From positions 1 to 5,821 of the forward strand of contig JAFUXX010000253.1 in NCBI GenBank assembly GCA_017476965.1: a stretch of DNA of 5,821 nucleotides, written 5' to 3'. The stretch comes from Kiritimatiellia bacterium (GTDB lineage Bacteria > Verrucomicrobiota > Kiritimatiellia > RFP12 > UBA3636). Below the pieces are notes generated by a model that saw nothing but the letters and a program-made list of their open reading frames with translations, was not told the origin of the DNA and searched no databases. This document shows positions 1-5,698 of the stretch, piece by piece (within the stretch, counting starts at the first letter, position 1; every line of letters begins with the position of its first letter). The translations under genes were made by a program, and so were the position numbers.

Positions 1-2
1 CG

Positions 3-1013
3 GCGGACACGCGGGACGCCGCCGCGGCCGCCGCGCAGGCGCTCGAATGCTTCGACGCGGGCGCGGACGTAGTCCGCTTCGCCGTGCCGGACGCCGCCGC
101 GGCGGCCGCTCTGCGCGAAATCAAGCGCGCGCTCGGGCCGAGTCGCCCCATCGTCGCTGACCACCACTTCGACCACCGCCTCGCGATCGCCGCGCTCGAA
201 GCGGGCGTGGACGGCCTCCGCATCAACCCCGGCAACATCGGCTCCGCCGCGAAGGTGCGCGAAGTCGCCGCCGCGGCGAAGGACCGCGGCGCGCCGATAC
301 GCGTCGGCGTCAATGCCGGGTCGCTCGAAAAGGACCTGCTCGCCAAGTACGGCGGCGCCACTCCCGAAGCGCTCGCGGAGAGCGCGCTCGCCGAAGTCGG
401 GCTCCTCGAAGACGCCGGCGCCGACGCGATCAAGATCAGCGTGAAGGCGTCCGACGTCGCGCGTTGCGTCGCCGCGTACCGGCTCGTTTCCGCGCGAACG
501 GACCGTCCGCTCCACGTCGGCCTCACGGAGGCGGGGACGCTCCGCCGCGGCACGGTCGCGTCCGCCGCCGCGATCGGCATCCTGCTCGCGGAAGGCATCG
601 GCGACACGATCCGCGTTTCCCTCACCGCGCCGCCGGTCGAAGAAGTCCGCGCCGGGCTCGCGCTGCTGCGCGCGCTCGGGCTGCGCGGCGGCGGAGCCGA
701 CGTCACGAGCTGCCCCACTTGCGGGCGGACGCGCTGCGACCTTTTCGGCACCGCGGCCAAGGTCGAATCCGCCCTGGAAGCGCTGTACCGCGAGGAGCCG
801 GACCTGCCGCGCCCGCGCGTCGCCGTGATGGGCTGCGTCGTGAACGGCCCCGGCGAAGCGCGCGACGCGGATCTCGCGCTCGTCGGAGGCGAGAAGGAGT
901 TTTTCCTCTATGCGCGCGGCGAACGCCTCGCGCGTTTTCCCGAACAAGAAGCCGTCGGACGCCTGGTCGAGGCAGTGCGTTCGGCGGCGCGCAACGCGAG
1001 GCAGAACGCATGA
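3..1013 (+). CDS. ispG: 4-hydroxy-3-methylbut-2-enyl diphosphate synthase (IspG/GcpE), 5' truncated by window edge
   Basis: IspG is a cytosolic 4Fe-4S enzyme that reductively converts 2-C-methyl-D-erythritol 2,4-cyclodiphosphate to HMBPP, the penultimate MEP-pathway step towards IPP and DMAPP. The reading frame is open from base 3, giving 336 visible residues. By comparison with the roughly 370-residue E. coli enzyme as I remember it, only about 33 N-terminal residues are missing. The TIM-barrel part carries the family signatures LRINPGNIG, GVNAGSLEKDL, KISVKASDV, LTEAGT and EGIGDTIRVSL. The cluster domain has SCPTCGR (Cys codons at 711 and 720) and GCVVNGPGEA (Cys codon at 834, conserved Glu at 855), the three cluster ligands plus the glutamate known for the family. 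It is the short bacterial form without the insert domain of plant and chlamydial enzymes. Minor oddities are ADHHFDH where ADIHFD is usual and an extra Cys five residues after the CPTC motif. The TGA stop overlaps the next start. Confidence 0.97.
   Translation, partial: ADTRDAAAAAAQALECFDAGADVVRFAVPDAAAAAALREIKRALGPSRPIVADHHFDHRLAIAALEAGVDGLRINPGNIGSAAKVREVAAAAKDRGAPIRVGVNAGSLEKDLLAKYGGATPEALAESALAEVGLLEDAGADAIKISVKASDVARCVAAYRLVSARTDRPLHVGLTEAGTLRRGTVASAAAIGILLAEGIGDTIRVSLTAPPVEEVRAGLALLRALGLRGGGADVTSCPTCGRTRCDLFGTAAKVESALEALYREEPDLPRPRVAVMGCVVNGPGEARDADLALVGGEKEFFLYARGERLARFPEQEAVGRLVEAVRSAARNARQNA
998..1001 (+). promoter_or_regulatory. Shine-Dalgarno for the sugar transferase, inside the end of ispG
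   Basis: GAGG lies 8 nt before the ATG at 1010, within the last codons of ispG. Together with the ATGA overlap (1010-1013) it fixes this ATG as the start. The in-frame GTG at 1100 and positions further upstream inside ispG are much less likely. The arrangement suggests that ribosomes finishing ispG can reinitiate on the next gene. Confidence 0.6.
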
Positions 1014-2533
1014 ACACGCAGGGTTCCGTTCCAACGCCGTCTCCGGCCAACGCGCGGTTCGATCCGGGACGCGTGCCGGCAAATCCAGCAGAGCGCGGAG
1101 TGCGGAAAATCCGCCGCCTGCACGTGCTGGACGATTTTCTCGGGCTCTGGCTCGCGTACGGCCTCGCCTATCTGTCGCGCTTCGGCTTCAACCTCGACCC
1201 GCTCCGCGTGCTGGCCGAGACCCCGAGCGCGGACGCCGCCGCGATGCGCTCGCACTACGCGGTGTCGTACGCGATTTCGTCGCCGCTGTACGTTTGCGTC
1301 CTGTTCGTTCCGCTCGTCCTGCTCTACGCAATCTTCGGCCTGTACGAAGGCGACAGGCGCCTGCGCCACACGCACCTGCTGTGGGGGCTGCTCGTCGCGA
1401 ACTCCGCGGTCCTCGCGGCGATGGCGACGGTGCTCTTCTTCCGCAAGGACTCGTGGCACATGCGCAGCTTCCTGCCGCTGGTGCTGCTGCTCGACGTTCC
1501 ATGCACGTGGGCGATGCGGCGCGTCACCAACTCCATCGTGGACCGCATCCGCCGCCGCCACGGGACGCTCCTGCTGCGCTCGCTGCTCGTCGGCGGCGGG
1601 CCGGAGGCCGAGGCCGTGATGGCGCAGTCCGAGTCCGGCCGCCTCAAGGGCCACCGCATCGTGCGGCGCGTCCCCACTCCGGCCTCCCCGGAAGAAGCGG
1701 CCGAGCTCGTGGCGGCAGCCGCCGCCGAGCGGTACGCGACGGTCTTCGTGATGCCGGAGGAAACGGCGTCGGACGACGTCCGCCGCACGATTCTCGGGAT
1801 GGCGACCTGCGCCGGGATGGAGGCGATCGTCCTCTTCCCGCGCTTCCTGCGCCTGCACAACCCGTTCGAGTACGGCGACTCCGTGCACGGGCTGCCGCTC
1901 GTCCACTTCTCCATGCCCGGCCGGCACTTCGCGCCGTCCAAGTGGCGCAACGCGCTCGAATCCGTCGCGGCCGCGGTCGCGATCGTCGTACTCTCGCCGG
2001 TCATGCTCGCCGCGGCGCTCGCCGTGAAGCTGGAGGACGGCGGACCGGTCTTCTTCCGCCAGGACCGCTACGGCGTCGGCGCGGAGAAGTTCAAGATGTG
2101 GAAGTTCCGCACGATGTGCGTGGACGCCGAATCGAAGCTCGCCGCGCTGAAGTCGAAGAACGAGACCGACGGCGCGCTCTTCAAGATGCACGACGACCCG
2201 CGCGTGACGCGCGTCGGGCGTTTCCTGCGCAAGACGTCGATCGACGAGCTGCCGCAGCTCTTCAACGTCCTGCTCTGGCAGATGCGCTTCGTGGGGCCGC
2301 GTCCCCTGCCCTGCGCCGACATGGACCCCTACCTCGGCTCGTGGCAGGGCTTCAGGCAGAGCGTCCCGCCCGGCATCACCTGCATCTGGCAGGTGACGGG
2401 CCGCAGCGACATCGGATTCGACAGCATGGCGCTGCTCGACATCTGGTACGCGCTGAACCGCAACTGGATGCTCGACGCGCGGATCGTCCTGCGCACGTTC
2501 TGGGCCGTCCTCTTCACCCGCGGAGCCTACTGA
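1010..2533 (+). CDS. Polyprenyl-phosphate sugar-phosphate transferase (WbaP/ExoY/CpsE-type, bacterial sugar transferase family)
   Basis: The 507-residue protein should start glycan assembly by moving a sugar phosphate from a UDP-sugar to undecaprenyl phosphate at the inner membrane, for exopolysaccharide, capsule or O-antigen. Residues 1-35 are a Pro/Arg-rich cytosolic tail. Hydrophobic segments at about 40-58, 90-111, 122-144 and 152-169 form a four-helix membrane part. Residues 187-300 resemble the degenerate Rossmann (CoA-binding-like) domain, with LLVGGG at 192-197. The catalytic domain follows: a membrane helix with Ser329-Pro330, the reentrant-helix break known from PglC; KMWKFRTM at 362-369; TSIDELPQ at 409-416, containing the Asp412-Glu413 catalytic dyad; and VGPRPLP at 428-434. 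Everything the family needs for activity is present. The sugar cannot be read from the sequence. No other glycan genes are visible in the window, so it could belong to a cluster elsewhere. Coupling to ispG is plausible, since the acceptor lipid is isoprenoid-derived. Confidence 0.93.
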   Translation: MNTQGSVPTPSPANARFDPGRVPANPAERGVRKIRRLHVLDDFLGLWLAYGLAYLSRFGFNLDPLRVLAETPSADAAAMRSHYAVSYAISSPLYVCVLFVPLVLLYAIFGLYEGDRRLRHTHLLWGLLVANSAVLAAMATVLFFRKDSWHMRSFLPLVLLLDVPCTWAMRRVTNSIVDRIRRRHGTLLLRSLLVGGGPEAEAVMAQSESGRLKGHRIVRRVPTPASPEEAAELVAAAAAERYATVFVMPEETASDDVRRTILGMATCAGMEAIVLFPRFLRLHNPFEYGDSVHGLPLVHFSMPGRHFAPSKWRNALESVAAAVAIVVLSPVMLAAALAVKLEDGGPVFFRQDRYGVGAEKFKMWKFRTMCVDAESKLAALKSKNETDGALFKMHDDPRVTRVGRFLRKTSIDELPQLFNVLLWQMRFVGPRPLPCADMDPYLGSWQGFRQSVPPGITCIWQVTGRSDIGFDSMALLDIWYALNRNWMLDARIVLRTFWAVLFTRGAY

Positions 2534-2558
2534 CAAAACCGCGCTTTTCGGCTATCAT
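2530..2558 (+). promoter_or_regulatory. Predicted sigma70-type promoter of argF
   Basis: CTGACA (2530-2535) and TATCAT (2553-2558) each match the -35 and -10 consensus at five of six bases and are separated by the ideal 17 bp. The -35 box contains the TGA stop of the upstream transferase. Transcription would start near 2565, giving a leader of about 25 nt before the ATG at 2590. This also argues against the in-frame ATG at 2557, which would sit inside the -10 box. The call rests on consensus matching only, and the sigma preferences of this organism are unknown. Confidence 0.55.
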
Positions 2559-2575
2559 GCCGCCACACGCGAACG

Positions 2576-2580
2576 AAAGA
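2576..2580 (+). promoter_or_regulatory. Weak Shine-Dalgarno selecting the argF start at 2590
   Basis: AAAGA lies 9 nt before the ATG at 2590. An alternative in-frame ATG at 2557 would add eleven residues that do not resemble ornithine carbamoyltransferase N-termini, has no purine-rich stretch before it, and overlaps the predicted -10 box. The 2590 start gives an N-terminus whose spacing to the first conserved motif matches the family. Confidence 0.4.
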
Positions 2581-2589
2581 CGATTTTCG

Positions 2590-3594
2590 ATGATTTCCTG
2601 GAACCCAGCCCTGGCGCGCCGCCACCTCCGGACGCTGCACGACTTCTCCGACGAGGAGATGATGCAGCTCGTCGACCTGGCCATCGCCCTCAAGGCCCGC
2701 AAGGACGCGGGCACGAGGGGCGACCTGCTGCGCCGCCGCAACATCGCCCTCATCTTCGAAAAAGGCTCCACCCGCACGCGCAACTCATGCGTCGTCGCGG
2801 CGCAGGACGAAGGGGGCTGCGCGCAGTACCTCGGCGGCCACGAGACCCACTTCGGCCACAAGGAGAGCGTGAAGGACTCCGCCCGCGTCCTCGGCCGCCT
2901 CTACGACGACATCCTCTTCCGCGGGTTCAAGCAGGACACCGTCGAGCAGCTCGCGCGCTGGAGCGGCGTTCCGGTCTGGAACGGCCTCACGGACGAGAGC
3001 CACCCGACGCAGATCCTCGCCGACCTCATGACGCTCAAGCAGCGCTTCGGCGAGATCCGCGGGCGCAAGGTCGTCTACGTCGGCGACGGCCGCAACAACG
3101 TGGCCAACTCCCTCATGGCAGGCTGCGCCAAGGCAGGCGTGAACTACGTGAACTGCACCCCGGCCGAGCTGCTGCCCGACCCCGCCCTCGTCGCCCGCGC
3201 CCGCGAGATCGCCGCCCGCAACGGCTCGACGGTCGAGGTCGAGACCGATCCCGCGACCGCGGTGCGCGGCGCCGACGCGCTCTACACCGACGTGTGGGTA
3301 TCGATGGGCGAAGAGGACAAGACCGCGGAGCGCATCCGCCTCCTGCGCCCGTACCAGGTGAACATGGAGCTCTGCCGCGCGACCGGCAACCTCGGCTCCG
3401 GCCTCGTGTTCCTGCACTGCCTGCCCGCGTTCCACGACGACGAGACCGAGGTCTCGAAGGACACCGGCGCCCTCGAAGTGACGGACGACGTTTTCGAAAG
3501 CGGTTTTTCCGCCGTCTGGGACGAAGCGGAAAACAGGATGCACACCATCAAGGCTCTTTTCGTATCGGCAATCGGCGATCCCGCGGCCGGCTAG
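2590..3594 (+). CDS. argF: Ornithine carbamoyltransferase
   Basis: The enzyme makes citrulline from ornithine and carbamoyl phosphate in the cytosol, the sixth step of arginine synthesis. At 334 residues it has the normal length for the E. coli ArgF/ArgI type. The carbamoyl-phosphate domain has FEKGSTRTR (56-64, with STRTR at 60-64), a GHKESVKDSARVLGR block (89-103) and HPTQ (138-141). The ornithine domain has VGDGRNN (164-170), DVWVSMGE (234-241, including the SMG loop), HCLPAFHDD (276-284) and the C-terminal ENRMHTIKA helix. One oddity is that STRTR is followed by Asn-Ser-Cys, so the Phe usual three residues after STRTR (as in STRTRCSF) is Cys67. The same fold serves the catabolic enzyme ArcB; no arcA or arcC neighbours are visible, so I favour the biosynthetic role. 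The gene appears to be transcribed from its own promoter in the 56-nt upstream gap. It has no evident functional tie to its neighbours. Confidence 0.96.
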   Translation: MISWNPALARRHLRTLHDFSDEEMMQLVDLAIALKARKDAGTRGDLLRRRNIALIFEKGSTRTRNSCVVAAQDEGGCAQYLGGHETHFGHKESVKDSARVLGRLYDDILFRGFKQDTVEQLARWSGVPVWNGLTDESHPTQILADLMTLKQRFGEIRGRKVVYVGDGRNNVANSLMAGCAKAGVNYVNCTPAELLPDPALVARAREIAARNGSTVEVETDPATAVRGADALYTDVWVSMGEEDKTAERIRLLRPYQVNMELCRATGNLGSGLVFLHCLPAFHDDETEVSKDTGALEVTDDVFESGFSAVWDEAENRMHTIKALFVSAIGDPAAG

Positions 3595-3616
3595 GACCGG
3601 GCCGCCCGCCACGACC

Positions 3617-3624
3617 GGGAAGGA
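3617..3624 (+). promoter_or_regulatory. Ribosome binding site of the lipoprotein gene
   Basis: GGGAAGGA is a purine-rich Shine-Dalgarno, but its edge lies 12 nt from the ATG at 3637, at the long end of normal spacing. No better start codon lies between it and 3637, and the protein from 3637 begins with a textbook signal peptide, so the start is well supported. Confidence 0.55.
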
Positions 3625-3636
3625 CAAACGACACAC

Positions 3637-5232
3637 ATGAAAACCACAACTTGCTTCATCGCCATGGCCGCGGCCGCCGCGGCTCTCGCCGGATGCGGCC
3701 GCAAGGCCGAATCCCCCGCCGACGCGGAATCCCCCGCCGACGGCGAAAGCGCCGAGGCTTTCGTCCCGTTCGACGACAACAAGCTCTTCGACCTCTACGT
3801 CGAAATCGACGGCATCCTCCAGGGCGGCGACACCAACGCAGCCACGGCGAAGTTCGTCTCGGCGCTCGAGGATCCGGAATACGAGCCCGCCGCCGCGCAG
3901 ATGTTCGGCACGTTCATGCGCTTCCTCGCGTACACGGACCAGCCCGAAGTCGCGAAGGCGCAGTACCTCGCCGCGCTCCGCACCGCGCCCGACAAGGCCC
4001 GCCCGTCCCGCGACTTCATCTACGGCTGGCTCATGGACACCGGCCGCTCCGAAGAGGCGCTCGACTGGGCCCGCTCCCTCCTCGCGCAGGACATCCCCGA
4101 GGACCTCCGCCTCCAGGCCGCGGACTGGCTCGTCACCGGGCTGCTCTCCACCGGCGACCCCGACGGCGCGGCCAAGGCGCTCTCCGACGCGATCGCCCGC
4201 TTCAAGCCGGAGGACTTCGCCCCCGTCGCTATCCGCATCGGCCAGTCCGCGCTCGACCAGGGCGACGTCTCGTGGTGCGAAAAGCTCCTCGCCGCGATCT
4301 CCGGCGCCGGCCTCGCCGACGACCCCGCCTACGCCGCTTCCGGCGACGTCCTGCGCCTGCGCATCCTCGCCGCCAAGGGCGACTGGGCCGGTGCCGCCGC
4401 GGCGCTCCCGGCAATGGCTTCCCGCGTCTCCGACGCCAAGCTCTCGCAAGCCCTGCGCGCGGTGTTCCGCACCGCGGACAACGCCGCCGCCCCAGCCGGC
4501 GCTGACGCCGACGCTCTCGCCGTCGTCGAGTCGCCCGAGTTCGAAAAGCTCGAAGCCACGCGCGCCCTCGCCGTGCGCACCTGGGCCAACGGCCCGTTCA
4601 AGGTGCCCGAGCTCGGCCACGCCGCGTTCCCCGGCCGCCTCGAAAAGCTCGTTTCGCTCCGCGTCCCGCCGAAGGTGCTTTCGTCCGTGTTCGCGCGCCA
4701 CTTCTACGAGATTTCGGACGACACCGCGCTCCTGCGCCAGGTGATGGAGCTCGAAAAGTCCATCCGCGCGATGATGTCGGAGGAGGAAGCCCGCTCCATG
4801 CTCGTCGGCTACGAGCTCGACGCCGCGTTCCTGCTCGACGACTTCGCCGCCGCCGAGAAGATCATCGAAAACGGCGTGCCGGACCACGACGCCGCCTGGC
4901 ACAAGCTCACGCTCGCCAAGATCCGCGCCCACAGGGCGGACGCCGAGGGCCGCTATGCGGACTCCGCCGCGCTCTTCGAGGAGTTCATCTCCCTCCTGCC
5001 CGACGAGGACCAGTCCGACCCCACTTCCGGCATCTCCTTCTCCCGCCAGACGCTCGCAGGCAACAACTACAAGCGCAGCGCCCGCCTCTGGGAGAAGGCC
5101 GGCCAGCCCGAAAAGGCCGCCGCCGCCCGCGCCGCCGCCCGCAAGGCGTACGCCGAAGCTCTCGAAAACAACAAGGCCGGCGAAGAAACCGAAGCCTACA
5201 TCCGCAAGGAAGCCGCCGAACTGGACGAGTGA
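3637..5232 (+). CDS. Predicted outer-membrane lipoprotein with TPR-like helical repeats; function unknown
   Basis: I do not recognise a named family. The 531-residue protein starts with a lipoprotein signal: Lys2, a hydrophobic alanine-rich stretch (5-18) and the lipobox LAGC ending at Cys20. The residue after Cys20 is Gly rather than Asp, so by the E. coli Lol rule it would go to the outer membrane, facing the periplasm. Residues 24-40 are an acidic Ser/Pro/Ala linker containing a duplicated AESPAD unit. The rest (about 45-530) is almost entirely amphipathic helix with TPR/solenoid character, for example 104-114, 124-150, 156-188, 195-219, 236-262 and 480-510, often with the small-residue pattern of helical hairpins (GDWAGAAAAL, GQPEKAAAARAA). 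No catalytic motif is seen. It has its own ribosome site, follows argF by 42 nt and precedes a GspG-like gene by 25 nt, which suggests co-transcription with the pseudopilin genes. A scaffold or assembly role in secretion is an inference from position only. Confidence 0.85.
   Translation: MKTTTCFIAMAAAAAALAGCGRKAESPADAESPADGESAEAFVPFDDNKLFDLYVEIDGILQGGDTNAATAKFVSALEDPEYEPAAAQMFGTFMRFLAYTDQPEVAKAQYLAALRTAPDKARPSRDFIYGWLMDTGRSEEALDWARSLLAQDIPEDLRLQAADWLVTGLLSTGDPDGAAKALSDAIARFKPEDFAPVAIRIGQSALDQGDVSWCEKLLAAISGAGLADDPAYAASGDVLRLRILAAKGDWAGAAAALPAMASRVSDAKLSQALRAVFRTADNAAAPAGADADALAVVESPEFEKLEATRALAVRTWANGPFKVPELGHAAFPGRLEKLVSLRVPPKVLSSVFARHFYEISDDTALLRQVMELEKSIRAMMSEEEARSMLVGYELDAAFLLDDFAAAEKIIENGVPDHDAAWHKLTLAKIRAHRADAEGRYADSAALFEEFISLLPDEDQSDPTSGISFSRQTLAGNNYKRSARLWEKAGQPEKAAAARAAARKAYAEALENNKAGEETEAYIRKEAAELDE
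3706..3741 (+). repeat. Two-copy 18-bp in-frame tandem repeat in the lipoprotein linker
   Basis: Copies at 3706-3723 and 3724-3741 differ at one base in 18 (GCC versus GCG at the first codon) and each encode Ala-Glu-Ser-Pro-Ala-Asp. A decayed third copy (Gly-Glu-Ser-Ala-Glu) may follow from 3742. Being in frame, gain or loss of a unit would only change the length of the tether between the lipid anchor and the folded domain. Confidence 0.85.
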
Positions 5233-5244
5233 AGGTCCGGCGCA

Positions 5245-5250
5245 GAGGAG
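5245..5250 (+). promoter_or_regulatory. Strong Shine-Dalgarno of the gspG-like gene
   Basis: GAGGAG lies 7 nt before the ATG at 5258, the best ribosome site in the window. This fits high-level synthesis of a major pseudopilin. The site sits in the 25-nt gap after the lipoprotein stop. Confidence 0.75.
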
Positions 5251-5257
5251 ACACGAA

Positions 5258-5662
5258 ATGAAGAACAACCGATCCGCAGTTTCCCGCGCCGCGCGCGAAG
5301 CGGCGTTCACGCTCGTCGAACTCCTGCTCGTCGTGGCGATCCTCGGCGTCCTCGCCGGCGTGGCCATCTTCAACGTCGGCGGCAAGATGGGCGAAAGCCA
5401 GATCGCGGCCTGCCGCGCCAGCATCGCCACGATCAAGACGGCCTGCGACGCGTACGAGATCAAGACCGGCAAGTACCCCGAGTCGGTCGACGTGCTGCTC
5501 CAGCCCGTCGGCAACGGCGCCCCGCTGCTCGACACCAACGCGAAGGCGGACCCCTGGGGCAACCCGTTCCAGATCCGCAAGAGCGGCTACTCGGTCGAAA
5601 TCCGCTCCGCCGGTCCCGACGGCGCGTTCAACACCGAGGACGACATCACCAACGCCCAGTAG
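5258..5662 (+). CDS. gspG: Type II secretion system major pseudopilin, GspG-like
   Basis: GspG is the main subunit of the periplasmic pseudopilus, anchored in the inner membrane until assembled. The 134-residue precursor has a 16-residue basic leader, then the prepilin-peptidase site A|FTLVE (Phe17 becomes residue 1, and Glu21 is the essential mature Glu5), and a hydrophobic helix to about residue 40. Further on are the family's ADPWGNPFQI (97-106) and the C-terminal SAGPDG...TEDDI segment (117-130), which in known GspG proteins forms the calcium-binding loop; the corresponding Ser and Asp residues are present. The mature length of 118 residues is slightly short. Two deviations from the usual pattern are Ala rather than Gly before the cleavage point and Phe at mature position 22, where T2SS major pseudopilins normally have Pro. 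The gene lies between the lipoprotein and a second pseudopilin, so a secretion operon is likely. A different pseudopilus or pilus-like machine with the same subunit type cannot be excluded. Confidence 0.88.
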   Translation: MKNNRSAVSRAAREAAFTLVELLLVVAILGVLAGVAIFNVGGKMGESQIAACRASIATIKTACDAYEIKTGKYPESVDVLLQPVGNGAPLLDTNAKADPWGNPFQIRKSGYSVEIRSAGPDGAFNTEDDITNAQ

Positions 5663-5671
5663 AGTCCCCGC

Positions 5672-5687
5672 GGCGGCGCAAGCCGCC
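5672..5687 (+). promoter_or_regulatory. Perfect 6-bp GC hairpin with GCAA (GNRA) tetraloop between the two pseudopilin genes
   Basis: GGCGGC (5672-5677) pairs perfectly with GCCGCC (5682-5687) across the loop GCAA, which belongs to the unusually stable GNRA class. It lies 9 nt after the gspG stop and 11 nt before the next ATG, where a Shine-Dalgarno would be expected. No T-tract follows, so it is not an ordinary intrinsic terminator. It may stabilise the upstream gspG message or reduce initiation on the downstream gene. Both are inferences, and in such GC-rich DNA the hairpin could be fortuitous. Confidence 0.55.
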
Positions 5688-5698
5688 CTCGCGCCGCA

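Noticed and set aside
10..110. GCC/GCG-rich low-complexity runs in ispG as a repeat element
   Set aside because: They encode alanine runs in ordinary helices of the barrel at positions that align with Ala-containing helices in E. coli IspG; this is compositional bias only.
464..1009. Upstream in-frame extension of the sugar transferase into ispG
   Set aside because: The extension would be Arg/Ala-rich noise overlapping a conserved ispG segment, while the ATG at 1010 has a Shine-Dalgarno, an ATGA junction and a sensible membrane-protein N-terminus.
908..2536. A 542-codon minus-strand open frame opposite the sugar transferase
   Set aside because: Its translation is Arg/His/Glu/Val-rich without recognisable motifs and runs fully antisense to a gene with clear family signatures; it is a compositional shadow.
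2557..2589. Alternative argF start at the ATG at 2557
   Set aside because: It lies within the predicted -10 box, lacks a ribosome site and adds residues not typical of the family.
3583..3605. GC-rich inverted repeat over the argF stop codon as an intrinsic terminator
   Set aside because: GCGGCCGG can pair with CC-G-GGCCGC with one bulge, but no T-run follows and such pairings are common in this composition. It might slow transcription but cannot be called a terminator.
4278..4756. Recurring CGAAAAGCTC-like motif in the lipoprotein gene (near 4278, 4541, 4641 and 4746)
   Set aside because: Each copy encodes Glu-Lys followed by Leu or Ser in frame with the preferred GAA-AAG codon pair; spacing is irregular and no symmetry suggests a binding site.
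2785..5580. A 931-codon open frame on the minus strand opposite argF, the lipoprotein and gspG
   Set aside because: It spans three well-supported + strand genes and their gaps, has low-complexity Val/Gly/Glu/Arg-rich translation without domain motifs, and is what GC-biased third positions produce on the opposite strand.
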